Part shown: in pieces, positions 36,554-49,169 of the stretch
Layout: every line of letters starts with the position of its first letter
Numbering within the stretch: position 1 is the stretch's first letter
Assembly (NCBI RefSeq): GCF_949987515.2
Contig: NC_082694.2
Location: forward strand, 17,477,958 to 17,541,957
DNA from: Delphinus delphis
Lineage: Eukaryota > Chordata > Mammalia > Artiodactyla > Delphinidae
Direction of reading: 5' to 3'
DNA: 64,000 bases
Made by a program: the position numbers and the translations under genes
Notes under the pieces: generated by a model
Databases searched by the model: none
Seen by the model: only the letters and a program-made list of their open reading frames with translations
What the model was told of the DNA's origin: nothing

Positions 36554-37374
36554 CTGACAACAGGTATCTTTTCAGAATCCTTGGAATGTATCCAGCTGGA
36601 TGAATACTTTGAAGCTGAAATGACCCTTATTTCTAACCATCAGAGAGTCAATAATATTTGTATAAATATGATAATATAAGTTTCAAACACCTACATTTTA
36701 GAAAGCAAGTCACCTCCTCTCTAATTCCATCACTAAATATAAACATTAAAAGAGCTTTAAATATACTGATATAGCGCTATGCTCCATATAAATTTTACTC
36801 ATCAGCACAACAAATGCATCTTCAGAAAAGGATCCCCATCCCTATCCAAAGCTAATTACCTTAGATACAAAATTCAATACCTTTTCTCAATGCATAAACT
36901 TGCTTATGAGAAGTGTGGCTGCCTTTGCAATACAAGGTTTCATACAAACCCAAGTTAACTTTAAAGCCATACATTTATTCTTTTAAAACTTAAATGTTTC
37001 TCACACTATCATATTTGAATTTTGATTTTAATATCATATCATTTTAATATCATAAAATGAATTTTGCGTGAGCTTTTGCTCATTTTAAATCCAACTATGA
37101 CAACATTTGGGAGAGTAAGTCTAACTTACAAAACACAGATCTTTGTGCATGTCTGACCCTAGTTCTCCAATCCATACATTTCTTGCTTGCTAATTCATAC
37201 CTTTTGTGATTAATATGGAAAAAGTTGGCAAATATAACTAGAATAATACAAACAGGTAGGTATATGCACAGAGGTATGTGCATTACTGTATTTATTTTAG
37301 TCCAACCTCCTTTCTGCAAATGCTAACACCTGTTTGATGTCCAAACCTATATGTACACTTCCTAACCAAATATA
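36554..37374. other. AT-rich non-coding DNA
   Basis: No gene or element recognised. Confidence 0.5.
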
Positions 37375-37387
37375 GAATTTAATGTTT

Positions 37388-37599
37388 TTTTTTTGTTTTT
37401 TTTTTTTCCGGTACGCGGGTCTCTTGCTGTGGTGGCCTCTCTCGTTGTGGAGCACAGGCTCCGGACGCACAGGCTCAGTGGCCACGGCTCATGGGCCTAG
37501 CCGCTCCGCGGCATGTGGGATCTTCCTGGACCGGGGCAGGAACCCACGTCCCCTGCATCGGCAGGTGGACTCTCAACAACTGCGCCACCAGGGAAGCCC
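37388..37599 (-). mobile_element. CHR SINE (short form), minus strand
   Basis: The only CHR copy on the minus strand. A T-run, then CCGGTACGCGGGTCTCTTGC, ending TGCGCCACCAGGGAAGCCC. Perfect 13-bp duplication GAATTTAATGTTT at 37375-37387 and 37600-37612. Confidence 0.95.
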
Positions 37600-37794
37600 G
37601 AATTTAATGTTTATGTTAATTCTTCTCTAGGCCCACACTATGTTTATATGGCCCTTTAAAACTTGCTACTATTATATTGAAAAAAGACAAAGATAAGACT
37701 AAGAAAGAGTAGAAAATAGTAAAGATATGTTCTTCTGTCAAGAGTTTAAGTAAGCTACTCCATGGTATTGCTGCTGCAGCATGTATTTTGTTTG

Positions 37795-38200
37795 GCCAGG
37801 AAGCTGAGGGAGTCTTAAACTGACACTAGCCACCTCATGCAAGTGCATGCCCTAGATAACAGACTGCAGAATCACACGTAAGTATAAGGTCCTGATACGA
37901 CTTCCCCAACAGATCAAAAATCTCCCTACCTCCCAGGACCTTCCCTTGGTGGTTAATTGACCAATCTGGCCTTAACCTGGGAACATCAAAGCATCCCACT
38001 CATGGACCCTGCTATAGGCATGTGCCTCAGGCCCTGCCTCCCTCTCTGCCTGCGCCTGCTTTTACCTCCTTGTGTGGACCCTCCAAGTATACCTCATACT
38101 TCTTCCAGGCCTTGTGAGTGATACACTTCTCTATACTGGTTTCTCTGGTGGTCTTTGTTTGAGCCATCCTGTACCCTGCACTCCATTTAACAGTCTTAAC
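37795..38200 (+). repeat. Possible ERV LTR
   Basis: C-rich text with CTTGTGTGGACCCTCCAAGT, CCAGGCCTTGTGAGTGATAC, ACTTCTCTATACTGGTTTCT and CTGGTGGTCTTTGTTTGAGC has the look of an R-U5 end of an endogenous retrovirus LTR. Boundaries, family and target duplication were not resolved. Confidence 0.35.
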
Positions 38201-39535
38201 AACAAATCCTTATCATACAAAGTAGAAGCTAAGACATTCTCTCCATGCATACTTTCCCCTGTGGCTCATCTCATCTAAGTTTCTGCCCATATCTCTTAGG
38301 AATTCAGGCCCACCCAAAAAAGCAGGAGGCCCAGAGCAGATCTTTAACAGCCATTGGGAAAAATAAGTCCTCAGTGTTAGAGAATCTGTAAATAGTTTTA
38401 TACCAATGTTCTGTGGGAATAAAATAACTTTTACTCCTTTGCAAAGTCATACCTTTATCAGGGGATACAATATTAGAATTTCTTCCTGCAAGGGTCAGAG
38501 AGAAAAAACAGAGGAAAAGGTTATGATTTTCCCAAAGACCAATAGAAATCACCTTGGACCAAATGCACTAGAAAATTCTCCAATTTTCTTCACAGTTTGA
38601 AATCCATGAATAAAGACTGGGGGAATTTGGAAGCCAAATACTTCTTTTAGACCATTAATTTGGAAATTATGTTAAACAAAAATCAAATCATGTTCAGTTC
38701 AGGAACAAAAATAATTTCAAATTTTCCTTTGGGTAAGATTTTAATATAGCCTACAAGCTCTGCTAAAAAAAAAAAAAAAAAAGGATCAGTTTTGCATTTT
38801 GTCCTGAGGAAGACATGTAATTACACTCACATATGCTGCACAATAAAGAAATTGCCTTTGGTCATCATTATTTTTGAATGTCAGGATAGCACACAGTTGT
38901 AAGCACAGTATGTATTTTTTTCATTTAACATTGTTTTTAACTGAAAAGCTAGGGGCAATTGTCAGGCCACTCCATGGTTCCCTTTCTTAGGGGTCCCTTG
39001 AGTACTGAAGTGTTAGGGGATGATAATACTCAGGGTTCCTTCATCTGTAGGTGATAGTAGAGGCACTAATGTAATTCTATGTTTCAAAGTCACTGTGTCA
39101 GTACCTTGTTTAGTTTAGACCCTTGGGCAAGCTTATGAAGATGGATGTGCAGACTTTATGTTTCAAATACAATCAGCCTTGTGCAATGGGTGGAATCTGA
39201 AACTTGAAGTCAGATCATCAGTATCTGAGCTTAGTGTTTTTACTTAAAATCTGTATTTACCAAATCTTCAAATTTTTAAAATTTGTTAAATGAACATATT
39301 AGGAGCTGCCTTACATAAGTTATTCTGTGCATCCAATTCATTAATATTTTGGCATGGAATATTAATTATAAATCATTTTGCAGATGCTAATTATTATTTA
39401 GAGGAGCTGAAAACCTTCACCTCTTACACACTAAGGACTCCCTACCTACCACCCTCTTGTAGCACCTATATATCCCCATCATTTACTCCTTTGGGCTAAA
39501 GTACCAAAAAGTTTATTTTAAAATATAATCATACT
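38201..39535. other. Non-coding DNA, no recognised gene
   Basis: Unique-looking sequence with a poly-A run at about 38765-38782. Confidence 0.5.
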
Positions 39536-39746
39536 GGGCTTCCCTGGTGGCGCAGTGGTTGGGAGTCTGCCTGATGATGCAGGGGGTGCGGGTTCGTGCC
39601 CTGGTCTGGGAGGATCCCGCGTGCCGCAGAGCGGCTGGGCCCATGAGCCATGGCCACTGAGCCTGCGCGTCCGGAGCCTGTGCTCCGCAACGGGAGAGGC
39701 CACAACAGTGAGAGGCCCGCGTACCGCAAAAAAAAAAAGAAAAAAG
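39536..39746 (+). mobile_element. CHR SINE (short form)
   Basis: Starts GGGCTTCCCTGGTGGCGCAG with box B-like GGGTTCGTGCC and an A-rich tail broken by a G. No convincing target duplication is visible (AATCATACT on the left against GATTGAGACT on the right), unlike most of the other copies. Confidence 0.95.
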
Positions 39747-41134
39747 ATTGAGACTTTTAACCTACCAGAGTTCATTGAGTATGGCTAGTTTGTCACACAA
39801 TTTGCAAAAATATTCTTTAAGGTTATCATGTGTGGAAAAAAGCAACCCAAGCCAAGTAGAGTTAAGGTTGCAAACTAGAAGCTAGTGTCCAGAGAAACAA
39901 GTATCAATGTTCTTTCTCGATTATATAGACTATTTTTTAAAATATGTGAGACAATAATTATATTAGGAAAATTTCTTTTAAAAAGCTGACACGTAGCTTC
40001 TTTTATTAATTAGATTAGAAAATGTGGAAAAACTTGGCATGTTTTCAGAGGGCAGCCGTCCATAGAAGCTCAAGTGCAGTTACCACCTGATGTGTGTGTA
40101 CTCTCTAATTTAACACTATTCCCACCATTACTTCTTGCCTTTCCATGAGAGTAAGTAATCTATCTGTTTTTGGACTAGAATCTTTTAACTGGAATTTGAA
40201 ATTCACTAAAAAGCTGTTCTAACTGATCCATGTAAGCCAGGTATTGACCACTATTTTAATGTTTTATGTCGAAGGCCATTGGAGAAAATGACTTAGTAAT
40301 GGTTGTGCAGTTTATCTGAGAATTTCTTGTTAAAGCAGTATGGTAAAATTTTTCTCTACATTGACCACTTATTAGAGTATCCTATGATGAGGTTGGGATA
40401 AGGCAAGACATGGTAGACTCTCAATATTTGGGTCAAGTATGTATCCATGCAAATCAGACATAGGCCAGAGCAACAATAGGCCAGGAGAGGAAAGAAATTG
40501 TTCATGGGTACCAAAGAGGTGTGCAGGGGTCTTATCTCAGAGATTTGTGCTCATAGATCCAGAAGTGCAGTGTGGGCTTCCAAGGGCTTCCACTGAGGGA
40601 GGAGAAGGAAGTAAGTATAGGATCCAGACCTGTAAAAGAAATGGAGCAAATTGAAGGCAGCAGTGTAAAATCTTGGCTTTAAGGCAAAGTCCATGTAGCA
40701 CTGGGGGTAAGAAAAAACATCTAAATAATAAAATATAAGCAGAACAGGCCCAGTAATATTCAGCAGGAGTCACTTAGATAATAGAATAACTACTGAGCTT
40801 AAAATTTCTTCCCTTATGTGCAGAAACATCATTCTCAAACTTAGGAATGGCAGTCATGAAGTGAAGAAAGCTGGATTTCTAGTTCAAAGAGAGAGATGTA
40901 GCTTCACACATTTGGAAGTTCATTCAGAGAAGCAGGAGCAGGGGCCAACACTCTCCTGTATTAAGATGATTAAAACTGCCTCCACACAACACACATGCAA
41001 ATCATCTTTAGTGATGTGAATTGTTTAACACAAGTCCGAAAGGTGTCCGTGAGAAAGGCAACATGGTAAGTGAACTGTGTGAAATAGTCACCTCCCTTTT
41101 CTTTGTGGTTCTTGTAGAACCACAAAAGTTCTTG
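39747..41134. other. Non-coding DNA, no recognised gene
   Basis: Unique-looking sequence. A perfect 10-bp hairpin lies at 41102-41126, described among the findings. Confidence 0.5.
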
Positions 41135-41141
41135 GTTTTCC

Positions 41142-41360
41142 CAATGTCAGCACTGTTCACATTTGGGACCAGATAATATTTTGCTGGGGGGTGGACTGTG
41201 CTGTGCATTGTGAGATGTTTAGCAACATTCCTAGCTTCTATCCACCGGGTACCAGTATCCCTCTCCCTCCCTTCCCCTGGTTGTGATGACTAAAATTGTC
41301 TCCAGACATCTCCAGAGGTCTTGTGGGGAAAATCATCTTCAGCTGAAAATTTTCATGTAG
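41142..41360 (-). mobile_element. MER5A hAT-type DNA transposon (MITE), antisense
   Basis: A non-autonomous hAT-Charlie element. Diagnostic text is CAGCACTGTTCACATTTGGG, CAGATAATATTTTGCTGGGG, GCATTGTGAGATGTTTAGCA, ACTAAAATTGTCTCCAGACA and a degraded terminal repeat (CAGCTGAAAATTTTCATG). It spans nearly the full family length and has no coding capacity. Confidence 0.85.
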
Positions 41361-42660
41361 AGCATGACATTAAAGAAAACCTGAGATACTCAGGCAAGAA
41401 AGCAAGCAAATATACTAAGTCTTAAATTTATGCTAAATCAAAGTAATTTTTCCTGACATTTCATCCTGTCTATGAAGGTGGCACTATTTTTCCCCATGAA
41501 ATGCCAGTTCAAATTCCTCAATAAATAAATAAATTATGGTAACAAACATACAGTGGAAAAGGATTTAGTCATTAAAATAATTTCATAGAAAGATATTTGA
41601 TGTCATGAGAAAACAGTCATAGAATATTAATAAGTGGGAAAAAGTTATAATGCACAACTGTACTGCTGCCCAGTTTGGAACTCCCTCTTTTGCGGAGGGG
41701 ATGGTCTCTAATGTCCATTTGCTGTGAGAGAGCTATTTTGACAGCAAATTGGTTGACTGCTCCTCACCCAGACATAGAACTAGGAGAACATTTTGCTAAT
41801 TCATGATTTCCTGTGTGCAGCCCTGTCGAACAGAGCAATAGGAGAATCAAAATAGATATACAAACTTCATAATGCACAACTTCTGAATCAATGCTTTAAC
41901 CAAAGAAGGTAGAAGAAGCAAAGGTTTGGAGTGCTCCAGAAATTCTTAAACATGTAGGCTTGGATAGTCGTATTTATAAAGACAAACAAACACAAAACAG
42001 CAAAATTTTTTTTCCTTCATTTTCTCTTTTGACTACATCTTTTTATTAACACCCAGGCACTCCTTCAGAGTTCTGTATATTTTTGTGTGAAAATTACTAT
42101 TGTACACATTCTTGCTTGTGTCATCATGTTGTTAAATTATGGGAAGTACTTGTCCTTAGGTAGAGTCCAAGCAGAGCATTTTTTTGAGGTAATGCATTAA
42201 TATTAGTTCATTTATGAGAAATTTGGGAATTCACATTGAGCCTGTATATAAAACTGTATATTTGAGTTGTGTTATATTTTATTGACACTAGTAAGGGCAC
42301 ATGGGCCTTTTCCCTGCCTTTTAAGAGTTATTCCTGCTCCTTGGAAATAACATGTATTTCTATAGATTACAAATATTATTTGAATTTGAACATCCAAAAC
42401 TGTTATATTGTCAATTTTGTTTATATTACATTGCAAAAAAGATAATCCATGAAATTAAATGAGTGTGTTTGTGTGTGTGTTCATACACATCTGCTCCAAA
42501 ATTTTAATTCTAGCATTCTATTATAGTAGTAAAGTTGATTGATTTCATTTTAATTTTCATCTTGACTCATCTTTTCACATTGTCCCAAAATTTATTATTT
42601 CTTGAACAAAAAAACAGTTATTTAAAAATAATAAATAGGATGAAAATGTTTTAGAACTAG
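41361..42660. other. Non-coding DNA, possible unassigned repeat
   Basis: The block 41645-41890 is less AT-rich than its surroundings and is bracketed by two copies of ATAATGCACAACT (about 41649-41661 and 41870-41882). It may be an insertion with its target duplication, but no family was recognised. Confidence 0.35.
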
Positions 42661-42664
42661 CTTG

Positions 42665-42780
42665 AGTTGGTGTTCATACAAAATTTTGAATGTACGAAAT
42701 GCCACCAAATTTTTCACTTAAAAATGGTCAACTTTATTGTATGTGAACTTCACCTCAATACAATATAATAAATAATACTG
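42665..42780 (+). repeat. Short old L1M 3' end
   Basis: GAAATGCCACCAAATTTTTC and ACTTAAAAATGGTCAACTTT followed by ACCTCAATACAATATAATAA match the L1M 3' terminus, as also seen near 15.6 kb. Confidence 0.6.
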
Positions 42781-43955
42781 CATTGAATTTTCAAAACTCT
42801 CTAAAGAAGGTGTGTGTGTGTGTTTGTGTATCATAAATATATATATAAAAGATCATCACAAATCAGTTGTCATTAAGCTTGCTGTATAAAAATATAGGAC
42901 TTGAAATATCATTGAATCCGGTGTTCTTACCCTGCTTCTTCACACGTGAAGGGAAAAGAATCAGGAAGTGTCAAGCAGAACAGGTTAACTTTTTTTTATA
43001 TATATGTAGAAAAGGATTTCTACTGGTGACCAGTTTTGTCAACCACTAATCTAAATCAAATTTTCATTTAGCAGAAAAGACTTGAAGGCCAAGACAAACA
43101 ATTTTTTTTCAATTCACTGCCATTGTACCGAAGTGACTCATAGAATTCTTATCTCCCAATTCCCAAATAAATATTCTATTCAAAAAAACGATTAACACAG
43201 TGAGTACATGTGTGTTGAAACAAAGAATGGGTCAAAGATGGTATTTGTTTATGGGAGGATGTAAAGAACCTATCAGTGAAGAATGTCACTTTTCAAACCT
43301 CATAGAAGTTCCCACCTAACCAAGGAACTGACCTGCTCTAGGTATCTCTGTGCTAAGGAAAAATTCTAAATCTGGCCTTGTATTTACAGATGCAATCAAT
43401 CCAGCATTTTGGTCACACAAAACTAGAGCACTGGCAATGATCAGGGTAGAGGGTGAGCACACTGAATGTTTTATTAATATCTACTTCAAAAGTGTGTGGC
43501 ATACGTGCCACTCAAAACATGACCAAAAGACTGCAGTGCAAGGATTTTCAAAAGGCAAAAGAAAGCAGGTGGGAAGTTGTGATTCCAAGATAAATGAGCT
43601 GTCTTAGGCTTGGATTATGGGTCTATTTTTCCTGTTTATAGAAAAATGTCTTTTAGTATTTTTTTTAGCTTATGTCTCTGAATATTCAAATACCTCCAAT
43701 TTACGTCTCAAAATATCCTCCAGAGAACTGATAGAGAAAAATAAATAAAGGAGACAAGTCTGTATGAGCCCATCCTAACTTTTACTCAAAGAAAGTGACT
43801 ATGATGAAGGAGGAGAAAAGTTGTCTACCACCCTCTACAAAATTTTGCACTGTATCAAGCTGTTCTGGTTCCTATTGCTGAATAACCACCTCCAAGGTCA
43901 GTGCCTCAGAGGAATACTTTTATTGTGTCCGTATATTTTGTGAGTCAGGGATTTA
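42781..43955. other. Non-coding DNA, no recognised gene
   Basis: Includes a short TG-rich tract near 42810. The stretch 43860-43955 (CCTATTGCTGAATAACCACC and following) looks like an old LTR fragment interrupted by the antisense L1 that follows. The family was not resolved. Confidence 0.4.
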
Positions 43956-43959
43956 TATC

Positions 43960-45525
43960 TTTTTTATTTTTCTCCCAGTTTCTTTGAGATATAATTGACA
44001 TATAACATTGTATACATTTAGGGTGTACAACGTAATGATTTGGCATATGTTATATTGTGAAATAATTGCCACAATAAGTTAGTCACTACTATGTGAGTCC
44101 ATCTTCTTACATAGTTCTTTTTTTTTTTTTTTTTTGGTGAGAACATTTTAAGATTGCCTCTCTTAATAACTATCAAGTATACAGCAGAGTATTATTAACT
44201 ATAATCACCAAGCTGTACCTTAGATCCCCAGAACTCATTCATCTTATAACTGGAAGTTTGTACCCTTGAATCACCTTCATTTATTTCCCCCACCCTCCTG
44301 TTCCCTCACTCCTGACAACGTCCAATCTATTCTCTGTGTCTATGAGTACTGTGGGTTTTTGTTGGTTTGTTTTGATTCTACATATAAGTGATATCATATG
44401 ACATTTGTCTCTCTATGTCTGATTTACTTCACTTACCATAATGGCCTCCAGGTTCATCCATGAGTCACAAATGGCAAGATTTCCTTTTTTTTTTATGGCT
44501 GAATAATATTCTATATAATTATATGCAGTACCACATTTCTTTACATATTCGTCCCTTGACAGACACTTAGGTTTTTTCCGAAGTGTCTTGGTTTACATGA
44601 AATAATGAGGTAATGAACATGGATGTGAAGATATGTCCTCCAGATAGTGATTTCATTTTCTTCCGATAAATACCTAGAAGTGGGATTGTTGCATTATATG
44701 ATAGTTCTATTTTTAATTTTTTCAGGAAGCTTTCATACTGTTTTCCGTAGTGGCTGCACCAATTTACATTCCCTCCAAGGTGTGCAAGGGTTCCCTTTTC
44801 TCCACATCCTCGTCAACATTTGTTTTCTCTTATTTTTTTGATACTAGCCATTCTAGCAGATGTGAGATGATATCTCACTGTGGTTTTCATTTGCATTTCC
44901 CTGATGATGAGTTATGTTGCACATTTTCATTTACCTGTTGGCCATTTGTATATCTATTTTGGAAAAATGGCTATTCAGTTTCTTTTAAAAATTTGATTGT
45001 TTTTCCTTATATTGAGTTGTATGAGGTCTTTACATATTTGGATGTTACCCCTATCAGATACATAAATTTCAATTTTTTTCCCCCATTACATAGGTTGCCT
45101 TTTAGTTTTGTTGATTTTTTTTTTCTGTGCATAAGATTTTAATTCTGATGAAGTCCCACTTGTTTATTTTTGCTTTTTTTGATTTTTTTTGGTATTAAAC
45201 CCAAAAATCTGTTGCAAAACCAATGTCAAGGAGCTTTTTCCCCATGTAGTCTTCTAGGAGTTTTATGGTTTCAGGTGTTACATTTAATAAGTGTTTAATC
45301 CAGTTTGAGTTCATTTTTATGAGTTATATAAGATAGAAGTTCAGTTTCATTCTTTTGCATGTGGATATCCAGTTTTCCCAACACAGTTAATGAAGAGACT
45401 ATCCTTTCTCCATTGAGTATTCTTGGCTTCCTTATCAAATATTAGTTGACTATATATACATGGGTTTATCTTGTGTTCTCAGTTTTGTTCCAATTGTCTC
45501 TGTATCTGTTTTTATGTTGAATTTA
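43960..45525 (-). pseudogene. Old antisense L1M: 3' UTR and ORF2 C-terminus
   Basis: On the minus strand this reads as an old, 5'-truncated L1. The 3' UTR is at 43960-44450 (ATAATTGACATATAACATTG and CCTCACTCCTGACAACGTCC in plus orientation), followed by the ORF2 C-terminal region. Antisense phrases include GGCTGAATAATATTCTATAT, TTTCCGTAGTGGCTGCACCA, GATATCTCACTGTGGTTTTC and TTCCCAACACAGTTAATGAA, which correspond to the Cys-rich C-terminal domain and upstream segments. A T-run at 44117-44136 lies inside the 3' UTR. It is broken by numerous stops. Open frames on the plus strand (44647-45142) are shadows of it. Confidence 0.85.
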
Positions 45526-46389
45526 GATATCTAAGTGAAAACTCCCTGATTCTTCATCATCATCAACATCAACAGCTATATCTTCATTATCATAACTACC
45601 ATTTGATAGGTGTCTACTTGATTCCAGCTCTTCTTCAAGGCCATTTGCATGTTAGGCTTTAATAATAATAGAGCCATTAATATAATAAGCTATTCCAATT
45701 TAAAATATCCACATAATACCATGTTTGGTTTTTTTTTACAAATCAGGCTAAGCTAGGCTATACTGTGACATCAAAGTATCCCCCAAGTCTCAGTAGCCTA
45801 ACAACTTATGATTAAATATCTCTCAAAGAAGACTTCTGTCAATAGAGGGATGTTTTATCTGGCATATATGACCTCCAAGTTTACCATGGAAAGGGAAGAT
45901 AAGGATAGAGGAATCACAACAGATCTAAATATTTTAGCTTTGAGGCAACATAAACACAACTTTCACACAAATTCATTGGCCAGAATTAGTAGTTTGGCCC
46001 CAACATCACTGCCTATGAAATATTTAGAGAAAGCTAATGGCCTCTGGGACACTCCCACTCTCAGTCACCTGGTTCTTCCTCATCCCCAGCCTCTCTCAAA
46101 TTTTATTGGTTTAACGTTTCTTTTTCTTTGAATGGTAGGTTTATTTTACCAAGGCCCAAGAGGATTTTGCCCTCACCATAGAAATCTTTGACGTGCTACT
46201 TCCAAATCGCTTTCACCAGACTCTCCTATAAAGAAGGCTATAATTTATTAGCTAGCTGAAGTTCATAATAATATGTAAATAAACTTGAAGAAATAAAGAA
46301 AAACACTATAATACACTTGCAATAAAAACCGAGAGAAAATGCCCTAACCAGAATTAGCAATCTTAGTAAGACTAAAGTAGTAATAACCC
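45526..46389. other. Non-coding DNA, no recognised gene
   Basis: A CAT/CAA-rich low-complexity stretch at 45555-45610 and otherwise unique-looking sequence. The 107-codon frame at 45808-46131 has no recognisable domain. Confidence 0.45.
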
Positions 46390-46610
46390 ATTGCATCTGT
46401 ATAGTGATTTATAAATTATGAAACAGTTTTATATACCATCCTTATTAAATATATATCAGACCATCTAAGGAAGACAGAATAAGTGTTAACATTATCATAT
46501 ACAGATAAGATAATTAGGGATCAAAGAAATTGAGACATGCCCCAAGGAGACACCAATTAAAGTGAGAGGATTGAAACTCAGGGTTCCAGATACTCCCCCA
46601 TTGCTCATTT
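46390..46610 (-). repeat. Possible MIR fragment (antisense)
   Basis: Degraded antisense MIR order: AGTGATTTATAAATTATGAA, then CAGATAAGATAATTAGGGAT, CATGCCCCAAGGAGACACC and a terminal GATTGAAACTCAGGGTTCC. Confidence 0.45.
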
Positions 46611-47590
46611 TACTTCAAAAACTAAAATAGGCAGTGGAGAACGTTTTTAAGCAGGATCACATTCCTGGACCACTTGAATTGCACAGAAAATGCACCTACG
46701 TACTTAGTTTAAACGTAGTAATAACTAAACAGATAAAGGTTTAAAAATGGAGGCTCTTTGATTCTTACCTATATTCAGAAGCTGAAAACATAGTGTAGCA
46801 GACAAAGAATTGAGCGCAGATCTCAGGAACTGAATAATGTCAAGAAATCATGTTACCTGAGGTGGGAGTCCAGAAGGTTATGGGAGTGAGGAGAACAGAG
46901 GAGTGGCTGATGCAATGGGAAACCAACCCAGATTTATTCCACAGGTGTGTAATAGTCTATGATATGTCAAGCAAAAATCAAATCTGGACTTACTAAGGAG
47001 ATACTAATCCAAAAAAAATATTGTAAGAAAAGTAAAAGGGACTATTGTAATAGAGAAAAGCTCTGTAATAGGAAAAATGATCTGCAAGCATCTCAAAACA
47101 TTACACAGAAAGGGATTTTCTCTTATATGGAGGGATACACAAGGATACAAAGAAACAGGTGTGTGGAAATGGGATGAAAATGTAGCATGATCAGACAATC
47201 AGAGAAAGTTTTACCCTGAGGTGAGCCTATTTTCTAGAGGAGCTGTATGATGGCTCAGGCTGAGGGTGGGCCAAATTTGGGGCCCTGGTAAAAGAGGGAA
47301 TCATAACCAAAGTTTGGGTAACAAGCATTTTGTCCCTATTGAGATCAGTGGGGAAAAGCAGTTCAGCTAATCATTTATGAGGAAAAGAGTGGGAATTTGA
47401 AGGATCTGTTTCTGGCCTTGTAAGGTAAACTACAGTGGCATCCATGAGTCTTATCCAGGTCCTATGGGGAAAGATGTTTCTAGAAGTAAGCCATTTTTGG
47501 GAGAGGGGGGCAGATTTCTTAATCTTGACTCTTTTCTATGACCACATGGCTCTGGCAAAGTTTAACATTGTCAGATATATATATTTTTTA
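46611..47590. other. Non-coding DNA, no recognised gene
   Basis: Unique-looking sequence with nothing assignable. Confidence 0.5.
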
Positions 47591-47593
47591 ATG

Positions 47594-48170
47594 TTAACCT
47601 AGCATTTTATTTTATTTTAAAAATTTTAATTGAGGTATAGTTGATATACAGTATTATATGTTACATGTGTACAGTATAGTGATTCACAATTTTAAAGGTT
47701 ATATTCCAGGGCTTCCTTGGTGGCGCAGTGGTTTAGAGTCTACCTGCCGATGCAGGAGACACGGGTTCGCGCCCCAGTCCAGGAAGATGCCACATGCCGC
47801 AGAGCAGCTAGGCCCGTGAGCCATGGCTGCTGAGCCTGCGCGTCCGGAGCCTGTGCTCCGCAAAAGGAGAGGCCACAACAGCGAGAGGCCCACGTACTGC
47901 AAAAAGAAAAAAAAAGGTTATATTCCATTTATGGTTATTATAAAATATTTGCTATATTCCTTGTGTTGTACAATATATTCTTGTAGCTTATTTTATACAT
48001 AATGATTGCTACCTCTTAATCTTCTACCCCTATATTGCCTCTCCCTCCCTTCCCTCTCCCCACTGGTAACCACTAGTTTGTTCTCTATATCTGTGAGTCT
48101 TTTTCTCTTTTGTTAAATTCACTAGTTTGTTGCACCTTTTGGATTCTACTCATCCAATTTTTTATCTACA
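47594..48170 (-). repeat. Old antisense L1 3' end, split by a SINE
   Basis: AATTGAGGTATAGTTGATAT, GTGTACAGTATAGTGATTCA, then after the SINE GTTATTATAAAATATTTGCT, TGTACAATATATTCTTGTAG and CTGGTAACCACTAGTTTGTT. This is the reverse complement of an L1 3' UTR. The CHR SINE at 47709-47912 and its duplication divide it. Confidence 0.8.
47709..47912 (+). mobile_element. CHR SINE (short form) inside an L1 3' end
   Basis: Starts GGGCTTCCTTGGTGGCGCAG with box B-like GGGTTCGCGCC and tail AAAAAGAAAAAA. Perfect 15-bp target duplication AAAGGTTATATTCCA at 47694-47708 and 47913-47927. Confidence 0.95.
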
Positions 48171-49165
48171 CGTCAGAACAGTATCTTTGAAACAAGTAAA
48201 GGTAGTCTTCAGGGGAATACTGTCAAATTGCTATAATAAGATCAACATTTGCTGTTAATACTGACTATGTGTAATTTGTTGACCCAGGAGCTTGTATAAC
48301 AAACATATATGATATTTAGCACTGCCAGAGATGAGTTATTTAACCAGAGTACCTAAATTTGTTCAAGTATTTGTCTTACTAAACATCACCTTGGTGATTT
48401 CCTGGATTCTAAAATATATGCTAAAATATGCAACTAGGCACATCATTTTCCAGGACAGCTGTGGGTAGGTGGAATTGAGAATTTTCAAAGCATCCTCTGA
48501 GAATATAGACCAAAGAAAATGGTAAATTGCTGTAAGAGCAGCAAAAACAGCATTATAATATTGATGAAACACTGTGTAGAAAAAGCGAAAGTGGATATAG
48601 TAGTATTTTACTTCAAAGTTTACCTTTTATATTCAAATTCAGTTATTAAAAATGAAATTCATTTACTTTAGTGTCCAAATATATTCTCAAAAATAACAAA
48701 ATGAATTTCAACAACAGCAAATCACAATTGGACCTGCAGAAACACACCTTCTAGAATCATCCATGACATTAAGAAAATTAATTTTTAATAATTGTCAAAA
48801 ATTGAAAGTACAAAATAAATCGTAAAATGTAATGAGTGATACAAATGATTCCTGGTTATAAATAATGGTTAAGGCCTTGTCATGCCAAATGTAATGCATA
48901 TCAGTTACATGGACTGCAGTTTGAACTTCAGCTATCAGGTAGACAAAATATCTAGTCACATCACTTTAATTCTCACAGGTCTCAAATATGTCTTCTGAAA
49001 GTGAGAGGGAAAAATTAAATAATCTTTAACTTTGCACTCCAAGCAATAATTCTGCAGCATTGTCTCCTGGGAATAGCTTAAGAGATAATAAAATATTTGA
49101 TTTGAATAATAATATGCAATTTAAATTATGTAATCGTACATATTAGGGAAGAGAAGGAAATTCCT
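48171..49165. other. AT-rich non-coding DNA
   Basis: No gene or element recognised. Confidence 0.5.
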
Positions 49166-49169
49166 GTTC

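Noticed and set aside
44647..45142. Open frames of 64 and 130 codons on the plus strand
   Set aside because: They are reverse-strand shadows of an antisense L1 ORF2.
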